Below, piece by piece: positions 1 to 4,722 of a stretch of DNA of 7,435 nucleotides. Under the pieces are notes generated by a model, which saw only the letters and a program-made list of their open reading frames with translations, had not been told where the DNA came from and made no database searches. Both the position numbers and the translations under genes were made by a program. The first letter of the stretch is position 1. Each line of letters begins with the position of its first letter. Origin of the DNA: Schleiferiaceae bacterium (GTDB taxonomy: Bacteria > Bacteroidota > Bacteroidia > Flavobacteriales > Schleiferiaceae); NCBI GenBank assembly GCA_025210575.1, contig JAOARK010000237.1:1-7435 (forward strand), given 5' to 3'.

Positions 1-73
1 ACGTTGGGACCTGAGGAGAGATTGCTTGTTAAAGCGGAAGCTGTATTTTTTTGAAATACCAGTAAAACCGGGC

Positions 74-111
74 CAGGGAATGACAGTGCACCGGTGCACT
101 GTCATTCCCTG
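74..111. repeat. Perfect 38-bp palindrome, head-to-head pair of the array core
   Basis: Each of the 19 bases left of the centre (between 92 and 93, in CACCGGTG) pairs with its partner on the right, without a mismatch. The right arm is the first unit of the 21-bp array. The left arm carries the same 15-bp core inverted at 76-90, so two cores face away from a CCGG centre. No T-run follows, so it is not a typical intrinsic terminator in either direction. It could extrude as a cruciform, form an RNA hairpin, or be a two-fold protein-binding site; the sequence does not decide. Confidence 0.9.
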
Positions 112-346
112 AAGCTGCACTGTCTTTCCCAAAATTCACACTGTCGTTCCCTGGCGCTGCACTGTCATTCCCGAGTGATGCACTGTTGTTCCGGAACTCT
201 GCACTGTCTTTCCCATATTCTACACTGCCTTTCCCAAATTCTACACTGTCTTTCCCTGATGTTGTAATGTGATTCTCTGAGGCTGCAATGTCTATCCCTG
301 TTATTGCTTTGTTAGTTCTGAAGATTGCATTGCCATTTATTAGAGG
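95..346. repeat. Tandem array of twelve 21-bp units with decaying right end
   Basis: Units start at 95, 116, 137, 158, 179, 200, 221, 242, 263, 284, 305 and 326, with no insertion or deletion in the phase. Each has a 15-bp core, consensus TGCACTGTCNTTCCC, and a 6-bp variable spacer. Units 1, 2, 4 and 6 match the core exactly. Units 3, 5 and 7 have two mismatches and unit 8 one. Units 9-12 have four, two, six and five. Twenty-one bases equal two turns of B-DNA and also seven codons. The array is richer in G+C than the flanks. It is not CRISPR, because spacers are only 6 bp. Candidates are an iteron-like protein-binding array, a minisatellite, or a fossil coding repeat; I know no family that it matches. 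Confidence 0.9.
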
Positions 347-430
347 GACATGGTTTAATTGAAGAGACCCGAAGGGATCCGCGAAAGCGAAATTGTTTGA
401 ATTGGGTTCTGTGAATGGATCCCCGGAAGG
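347..430. repeat. Weak 42-bp direct duplication (347-388 and 389-430)
   Basis: The two halves match at 25 of 42 positions without gaps by hand alignment. The best stretch is AAGGGATCCGCGAAAGCG (372-389) against AATGGATCCCCGGAAGGG (414-431), 14 of 18. The 42-bp period is twice the 21-bp period of the adjoining array and stays in phase with it, so this may be its degenerate continuation. Small hairpins with GAAA or GGAA loops are seen at 380-389 and 422-431, and GGGATCC (374-380) can pair with GGATCCC (417-423), so a transcript of this stretch could fold. Chance similarity is not excluded. Confidence 0.4.
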
Positions 431-523
431 GTGTTTGACTTCATGGAAATATGAAGGAATTTTAAATTTGCGGACGGAAGAGGATTCACTAACAAATTGT
501 GCTGATGTTTTTTACTTTATCTG

Positions 524-554
524 TTGCTTTGTAGAAAATATTGCCTTATTTTTG
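524..554 (+). promoter_or_regulatory. Bacteroidota-type promoter for rpsO
   Basis: A TTG at 524-526 is followed after 20 bases by TATTTTTG at 547-554, a full match to the TAnnTTTG -7 box of the primary sigma factor in this phylum. Transcription would begin near 560, giving a leader of about 45 bases before the rpsO ATG at 607. An alternative -33 element is TTTG at 528-531, but its spacing is short. Confidence 0.6.
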
Positions 555-556
555 CG

Positions 557-589
557 AATTGATTGCAAGGCGCAGTCGATTAATCAATT
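557..589 (+). promoter_or_regulatory. Leader hairpin before rpsO, possible S15 autoregulatory site
   Basis: AATTGATT (557-564) pairs perfectly with AATCAATT (582-589) around a 17-base loop containing GGCGCAG. It lies at the predicted 5' end of the mRNA, 17 bases before the start codon. Ribosomal protein S15 is known to repress its own mRNA in several bacteria through leader structures that differ between phyla. The location fits such a role, but the AT-only stem is weak and the binding signature is not recognisable by eye. Confidence 0.3.
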
Positions 590-606
590 AATAAATTTAA
601 AGTAAT

Positions 607-876
607 ATGTATTTATCAGCAGAAAAAAAGCAAGAGCTTTTCGAAAAGTACGGGAAGTCTAATAAAGACACTGGGGCTGCAGAATCTCAGATCGCCTTAT
701 TTTCTTACCGTATCGCTCACTTAACTGAGCACTTAAGAGACAATAGAAAGGATTACAGTACCCAACGTGCACTGCAGTTGCTTGTAGGTAAGAGAAGAAA
801 CCTTCTTGATTACTTAAAAGCAAAAGATATTGAAAGATACAGAGCTATTATTAAAGCTTTAAATATTCGTAAATAA
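607..876 (+). CDS. rpsO: Small ribosomal subunit protein S15
   Basis: S15 binds the central domain of 16S rRNA early in 30S assembly and contributes to an intersubunit bridge. The 89-residue product has the usual family length and its hallmark segments: DTGAAESQIAL (21-31), HLTEHL (38-43), LVGKRRNLLDYL (about 59-70) and ERYRAIIKALNIRK at the C-terminus. H42 and D49, at positions of known rRNA-contacting residues, are present; the neighbouring serine of the E. coli protein appears as threonine. The ATG at 607 follows an A/T-rich leader without Shine-Dalgarno, as usual in Bacteroidota. The gene has its own promoter and ends at a strong terminator 10 bases after the stop, so it is at least partly uncoupled from pnp downstream, although that order is a widely conserved one. 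Confidence 0.98.
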   Translation: MYLSAEKKQELFEKYGKSNKDTGAAESQIALFSYRIAHLTEHLRDNRKDYSTQRALQLLVGKRRNLLDYLKAKDIERYRAIIKALNIRK

Positions 877-885
877 TATCATACT

Positions 886-917
886 AAAGCAATCCCGAGG
901 AATCGGGATTGCTTTTT
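886..917 (+). terminator. Intrinsic terminator after rpsO
   Basis: AAAGCAATCCCGA (886-898) pairs without mismatch with TCGGGATTGCTTT (903-915) around a GGAA tetraloop of the stable GNRA type, and the 3' arm runs into a T-tract (913-917). This 13-bp stem directly follows rpsO and should end most rpsO transcripts before pnp. Confidence 0.93.
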
Positions 918-918
918 A

Positions 919-926
919 TATATTTG
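919..926 (+). promoter_or_regulatory. Candidate -7 box for pnp
   Basis: TATATTTG matches TAnnTTTG at every fixed position, just after the rpsO terminator and 51 bases before the pnp ATG. The matching -33 position falls within the terminator hairpin and shows no clear TTG, so the promoter is only half supported. A separate promoter is expected because the upstream terminator is strong. Confidence 0.4.
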
Positions 927-977
927 GCGACACCTTGTTGCTTATCCAAAAAAGAAGTTTGAAATAAACTACAAAAG

Positions 978-3110
978 ATGAAAGTGATCGAAAAAATAAT
1001 TGAATTGGGTGATGGAAGGTCCATCACAATTGAAACAGGTAAATTGGCTAAACAAGCTGACGGATCTGTAGTAGTAAAAATGGGTAAGACCATGTTGTTG
1101 GCAACAGTGGTATCTGCTAAAGATGCAAAACCTGATGTTGACTTTATGCCTCTTTCTGTTGATTACAAAGAGAAATTTAGTGCATTAGGACGTTTCCCAG
1201 GAGGTTTTATGAAGCGTGAAGGAAGACCTTCTGATTATGAAATTTTAGTTTCCCGCCTTGTGGACCGTGCGCTACGTCCATTATTCCCGGAAGATTATCA
1301 TGCAGACACATTTGTTTCTATCAACTTGATTTCTGCTGATAGCGAAGCAATGCCGGATTCATTAGCTGGTTTGGCTGCATCGGCTGCACTTGCAGTATCT
1401 GATATTCCATTTATGGAGCCAATTTCAGAGGTACGTGTTGCAAGAATTGAGGGTGAGTTTAAAATTAACCCAACTCGTACAGAATTAGAAGCTGCAGATC
1501 TTGATATGATTGTTGCTGCTACTATGGAAAATATTATGATGGTGGAAGGTGAGATGGATGAAGTTTCAGAAGCAGAAATGCTGGAAGCTATCAAAGTTGC
1601 TCACGAAGCTATCAAAGTTCAGTGCCAGGCTCAGATTGAATTGACTGAAGAAGTTGGTAAAACTGAAAAAAGAGAATATTGTCATGAAAATAACGACGAA
1701 GAATTACGTCAGTTAATCATCGACAAAACTTACGACAAAGTATTAGAAGTTGCTCGCCGTAAGAATGCTAACAAACACCAGCGTGCTGAAGATTTTGCAG
1801 CTGTTAAAGAAGAGTTTGTAGCTGAATACTCTGAAGGAAAAGAGGAAGAAGAAATTAATATGACTCTTATTGGCCGTTACTACCATGATGTGGAAAAAGA
1901 AGCGGTTCGTAATATGGTTTTGGAAGACAGATTGCGTTTGGATGGTCGTGAGACTGCTGAAATTCGTCCTATCTGGTCTGAAATTGATTATTTGCCAGGT
2001 GCTCACGGTTCGGCTGTGTTTACTCGTGGTGAAACTCAATCGTTAACTTCTGTAACATTAGGTACCAAGCTTGATGAAAAGATTGTTGATGATGTATTGT
2101 ACCAGGGAAAGGAGAAGTTTGTTCTTCACTATAACTTCCCTCCATTCTCAACTGGTGATGCTCGTCCTACTCGTGGTATTAGCCGTCGAGAAGTAGGTCA
2201 TGGTAACCTTGCGTTTCGTGCATTGAAAGGTATGATTCCAGCTGATTCACCATATGCAATTCGTGTTGTATCGGATATTTTAGAATCTAACGGATCATCA
2301 TCTATGGCAACTGTTTGTGCCGGTACTTTAGCTTTGATGGATGCAGGTATCCAGATTAAGAAGCCGGTTACAGGTATTGCAATGGGATTAATTTCTACTG
2401 CAGGAGCTGAGAAATATGCTGTTCTTTCAGATATCTTGGGTGATGAAGATCACTTGGGTGATATGGACTTTAAAGTTACTGGTACCAGAGATGGTATTAC
2501 AGCGACTCAGATGGATATTAAAGTTGATGGTCTTCCATACGAAGTATTGGCTCAGGCATTAGAGCAAGCTCGTCAGGGACGTCTTCACATTTTGGATAAG
2601 ATTGGTGAAACAATTGAAACGCCAAGAGAAGACTTGAAACCACATGCTCCACGTATTGTATCTATGGATATTCCTAAGGATATGATTGGTGCTGTTATTG
2701 GTCCTGGTGGAAAGATTATTCAGGAAATTCAGGAGGTAACAGGTGCTGTTATTGTAATTGAGGAAATTGATGGTAAGGGTGTTGTTGACATCTCTGCTGA
2801 CAACAAAGAATCGATTGATGCTGCGGTAGCGAGAGTTAAAGGTATTGTAGCCGTTCCTGAGGTTGGAGAGATCTACAAAGGAAAAGTAAAATCGATTGTT
2901 ACTTTTGGTGCATTTGTAGAGGTTCTTCCAGGTAAGGATGGATTGCTTCATATTTCAGAAATTGAGCACAGAAGACTACAAACAGTAGACGAGGTATTGA
3001 AGGAAGGACAGGAAATTGAAGTTAAACTTATTGATATTGATGCAAAATCAGGTAAGTTGAAACTTTCGAGAAAAGTTCTTTTACCAAAACCGGAAAAGAA
3101 AGCGAAATAG
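978..3110 (+). CDS. pnp: Polyribonucleotide nucleotidyltransferase (PNPase)
   Basis: PNPase degrades RNA 3' to 5' by phosphorolysis, releasing nucleoside diphosphates, and can add tails in reverse; it acts as a cytoplasmic trimer. The 710 residues match the full family length. Order: first RNase PH domain with FSALGRFPGGFMKREGRPSD (about 67-86) and RALRPLFPE; an all-helical linker rich in Glu/Lys (about 210-315); second RNase PH domain starting near RLDGRETAEIRPI, with FPPFSTGDARPTRG; KH domain with GPGGK at 575-579; S1 domain from about 630, with GAFVEVLPGKDGLLHISEI; and a short Lys-rich tail. The catalytic pair corresponding to E. coli D486 and D492 is present as D489 and D495 in GDEDHLGDMDF. 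The ATG at 978 gives the expected N-terminus (IELGDGRSITIETGKLA). No Shine-Dalgarno is seen. The gene is intact and ends at its own terminator. Confidence 0.98.
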   Translation: MKVIEKIIELGDGRSITIETGKLAKQADGSVVVKMGKTMLLATVVSAKDAKPDVDFMPLSVDYKEKFSALGRFPGGFMKREGRPSDYEILVSRLVDRALRPLFPEDYHADTFVSINLISADSEAMPDSLAGLAASAALAVSDIPFMEPISEVRVARIEGEFKINPTRTELEAADLDMIVAATMENIMMVEGEMDEVSEAEMLEAIKVAHEAIKVQCQAQIELTEEVGKTEKREYCHENNDEELRQLIIDKTYDKVLEVARRKNANKHQRAEDFAAVKEEFVAEYSEGKEEEEINMTLIGRYYHDVEKEAVRNMVLEDRLRLDGRETAEIRPIWSEIDYLPGAHGSAVFTRGETQSLTSVTLGTKLDEKIVDDVLYQGKEKFVLHYNFPPFSTGDARPTRGISRREVGHGNLAFRALKGMIPADSPYAIRVVSDILESNGSSSMATVCAGTLALMDAGIQIKKPVTGIAMGLISTAGAEKYAVLSDILGDEDHLGDMDFKVTGTRDGITATQMDIKVDGLPYEVLAQALEQARQGRLHILDKIGETIETPREDLKPHAPRIVSMDIPKDMIGAVIGPGGKIIQEIQEVTGAVIVIEEIDGKGVVDISADNKESIDAAVARVKGIVAVPEVGEIYKGKVKSIVTFGAFVEVLPGKDGLLHISEIEHRRLQTVDEVLKEGQEIEVKLIDIDAKSGKLKLSRKVLLPKPEKKAK

Positions 3111-3127
3111 CATTTAGATATTTAATG

Positions 3128-3158
3128 AAAGATCCCGGCTTTGACCGGGATTTTTTTT
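3128..3158 (+). terminator. Intrinsic terminator after pnp
   Basis: ATCCCGG (3132-3138) pairs with CCGGGAT (3145-3151) over a 6-base loop. A flanking G-T and three A-T pairs extend the stem to 3128-3155, and the T-run covers 3151-3158. It lies about 20 bases after the pnp stop codon. Confidence 0.9.
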
Positions 3159-3195
3159 GCTTGCGTGTGAATGATTATATTAGCCGCAGAATATT

Positions 3196-3265
3196 CCGAT
3201 TAACATTTAATTTCATGTAGCGTTATGAGTCAATTAGTGCACTTTGTTGTTAAATGATTTATCGG
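3196..3265. repeat. Imperfect inverted repeat upstream of the 3310 gene
   Basis: CCGATTAACATTTAA (3196-3210) is nearly the reverse complement of TTAAATGATTTATCGG (3250-3265), with one single-base gap and a further mismatch. The arms are 39 bases apart in the 199-base gap between pnp and the next gene. No clear TAnnTTTG promoter is visible in that gap. The repeat could be an operator or leader fold, or chance in AT-rich DNA. Confidence 0.4.
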
Positions 3266-3309
3266 CATAATACCACAAGTAGTTTAAATTTAATAGGTAT
3301 TGTAAGAAT

Positions 3310-3795
3310 ATGGAAGAATCCTGGGCCAGTGAACTTGGTAGAAAAGTAGATTTTCAAGCACAGCAGTTCCTTTCGGTTAGAGATTTTCGATTTTTTCAGA
3401 TTGAAAAATTAAAGAGAATTGCCATACTATTGGAGAGGCAGAAGAATTGTTTGGAATGTAAATATGCCATGAGGGATCTTGAGCATATCGTTGATGATAT
3501 GGATAGATTGATTAATTCGGGTGTTAACAGGAGTGAATATGAGAAGAGAGTTGATAAAATTCTAAAGCATTTGAAAGATAATCACCAGGTATATCAGGCT
3601 CATCATTTTACTTATACATATTCTGCCATTTATGCATTGGTTGGGGTTGTGTTTGGTTTGCTATTAAGTTATGGCTTGTTTTTCGGATTTAATCCTACCA
3701 TATTTTTCTTGTGCTCTGCAGTTGGGCTAACTGTTGGTAATATATTGGGGAGCAAGAAAGATAAGGCCTGCAAGCGCTCAGGTAGACAGGTATAA
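3310..3795 (+). CDS. Unrecognised membrane protein with two C-terminal membrane segments
   Basis: I do not recognise this 161-residue product. The first 100 residues are charged and mostly helical-looking, with no signal peptide, and include a CLEC motif (C47, C50) followed by an amphipathic stretch (YAMRDLEHIVDDMDRLI) that may form a coiled coil. Two hydrophobic segments follow: about 104-127, and about 129-147 with glycines. A short basic tail ends the protein, KKDKACKRSGRQV. Both ends are probably cytoplasmic, joined by a very tight turn (GFNP), as in a membrane hairpin. The two cysteines might bind metal or form a disulphide, but two alone are weak evidence. Codon use resembles that of the neighbours. 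It is preceded by the pnp terminator and followed by a 176-base gap, so it is probably a separate unit. I infer no function. Confidence 0.75.
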   Translation: MEESWASELGRKVDFQAQQFLSVRDFRFFQIEKLKRIAILLERQKNCLECKYAMRDLEHIVDDMDRLINSGVNRSEYEKRVDKILKHLKDNHQVYQAHHFTYTYSAIYALVGVVFGLLLSYGLFFGFNPTIFFLCSAVGLTVGNILGSKKDKACKRSGRQV

Positions 3796-3896
3796 GTTTG
3801 ACTTCGATTTTTCTTTGCGCTTGATTTTGATTTGAATACAGAAGGGGCAGTTTGTAAATAAAATCATTGTTGATATTTTAATTGAAATTGACTTCC

Positions 3897-3914
3897 GCTT
3901 TTTTTAAAAAAAGC
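3897..3914. repeat. 18-bp perfect palindrome with T7A7 centre
   Basis: GC, seven T, seven A, then GC form an exact palindrome 58 bases before the kinase start. A TAnnTTTG-like box with one mismatch, GATATTTG, lies right after it at 3917-3924. The site could be an operator-like element or an upstream A/T element for that weak promoter. As a hairpin it is all A-T apart from its closing pairs and would be a poor terminator. Confidence 0.5.
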
Positions 3915-3971
3915 CTGATATTTGCCCTTCATTTTTTATTTTTATGTCTCCAAATCAGTAACTCGTTTTTA

Positions 3972-4607
3972 ATGGATTATAATTTTATCGTGATTGAAGG
4001 CAATATTGGTGCCGGGAAGACATCTTTGTCGCACAAAATTGCAGAGGAGTGCAATGCAAAGTTGATTCTGGAACAATTTGCTGAAAATCCTTTTTTACCA
4101 AAGTTTTATAAAGATCCGGAGAAGTATTCTTTTCCGCTTGAAATGTCGTTTTTGGCCGATAGATATAACCAATTAAAGAAGGAGTTAAGTGAGAGGGATT
4201 TATTCAAATCCTTTACGATTTCTGATTACTATTTCATGAAATCGCTTATATTTTCGAAGCAAACTTTACAGGATGATGAGTATAGTTTGTATCGACAATT
4301 TTTCCATATCATATATAATTCGTTGCCTAAGCCTGATTTGTATGTCTATTTACACTCAGATGTTGATAGATTGTTGGGAAATATTAAGACACGAGGTCGT
4401 GAATATGAGCAGGAGATTTCGGAAGATTACCTTGAGAAGATTCAGGAGAGTTATTTTGAGTTTTTTAAACAGCAACGTGACCTAAAGTTTTTGGTAATTG
4501 ATACCAACAATATTGATTTCGTAAATAATGAAGAGGATTATCAGAAACTTCTTGATACGATTTTTAAAACCAAATGTGAAAAAGGTCTCAACAGAGTGAT
4601 TCTCTAA
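3972..4607 (+). CDS. Deoxynucleoside kinase
   Basis: The enzyme phosphorylates deoxynucleosides with ATP or another NTP, in cytoplasmic salvage to dNMPs. The 211 residues fit the family (about 200-220). The P-loop is GNIGAGKT (10-17). ILEQFAENPFLPKFY (32-46) holds E34, at the likely position of the catalytic base. FPLEMSFLADRYNQL (54-68) is the substrate-side helix. ISDYYFMKSLIF (83-94) sits where many relatives have a DRS/ERS motif. RGREYE (141-146) matches the arginine-rich LID. An upstream TTG at 3882 would add 30 hydrophobic residues; I reject it because the family begins a few residues before the P-loop and the ATG at 3972 gives exactly MDYNFIVIEGNIG. Base specificity (dA, dG or other) cannot be read. 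In some Bacteroidota this domain is fused to the folate enzyme HPPK; here it stands alone. Confidence 0.92.
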   Translation: MDYNFIVIEGNIGAGKTSLSHKIAEECNAKLILEQFAENPFLPKFYKDPEKYSFPLEMSFLADRYNQLKKELSERDLFKSFTISDYYFMKSLIFSKQTLQDDEYSLYRQFFHIIYNSLPKPDLYVYLHSDVDRLLGNIKTRGREYEQEISEDYLEKIQESYFEFFKQQRDLKFLVIDTNNIDFVNNEEDYQKLLDTIFKTKCEKGLNRVIL

Positions 4608-4642
4608 GGTACAGGAATTGCCAAATAAAAAGATGGAATAGA

Positions 4643-4672
4643 TTTAATATGCATAAAATTTTCTTAAATTTG
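4643..4672 (+). promoter_or_regulatory. Promoter for the lipoprotein gene
   Basis: TAAATTTG (4665-4672) matches the TAnnTTTG box in full. TTTA at 4643-4646 lies at about the right distance for a -33 element (consensus TTTG). Transcription would start near 4679, leaving an A/T-rich leader of about 44 bases with no Shine-Dalgarno motif. No terminator separates this from the kinase gene, so some read-through is possible. Confidence 0.55.
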
Positions 4673-4722
4673 TTTCTGAACTAGATTATAATTCTAAAAG
4701 TTAAAATAATTAAGTAGTTGTT

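Larger units (their letters stand above)
1..606. other. Gene-free region upstream of rpsO, rich in repeats
   Basis: No convincing gene is visible in these 606 bases. Bases 1-54 form an open + frame ending in TGA at 52-54 (last residues LLVKAEAVFF). It could be the tail of a gene cut by the window edge, but a second + frame is also open to 110-112, so I cannot choose. Bases 70-346 are a palindrome plus a 21-bp tandem array; 347-430 is a weak 42-bp duplication; 431-523 is AT-rich with nothing recognisable; 524-606 holds the rpsO promoter and leader. A 70-codon frame from a TTG at 393 to 605 has no family resemblance, no ribosome-binding context, and spans the rpsO promoter, so I do not call it. 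Confidence 0.6.

Noticed and set aside
1..54. C-terminal end of an upstream gene
   Set aside because: Only 17 codons are visible and another + frame is equally open to 112. It could be real but cannot be supported.
55..267. Short + frames reading the array as ALSFPxx or HCxS heptads
   Set aside because: These follow from a 21-bp period. They end within the array, and no ribosome-binding context is seen.
95..346. CRISPR array
   Set aside because: The spacers are only 6 bp and the repeats 15 bp with many mismatches, and no cas gene is present. The unit size is far too small.
393..605. 70-codon + frame from a TTG before rpsO
   Set aside because: No family resemblance or start context, and the frame runs across the rpsO promoter and leader.
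1298..2951. Minus-strand open frames inside pnp
   Set aside because: They are shadows of the pnp reading frame, with no family resemblance.
3897..3914. Intrinsic terminator for the 3310 gene
   Set aside because: The stem is nearly all A-T with no separate T-run after it, so it should not stop transcription well.
3882..3971. Signal-peptide-like N-terminal extension of the kinase
   Set aside because: The 30 residues are hydrophobic only because the noncoding DNA is T-rich. The family starts just before the P-loop, and the gap holds a palindrome and a promoter-like box.
4273..4485. Second + frame inside the kinase gene
   Set aside because: Out-of-frame shadow of a well-supported gene.
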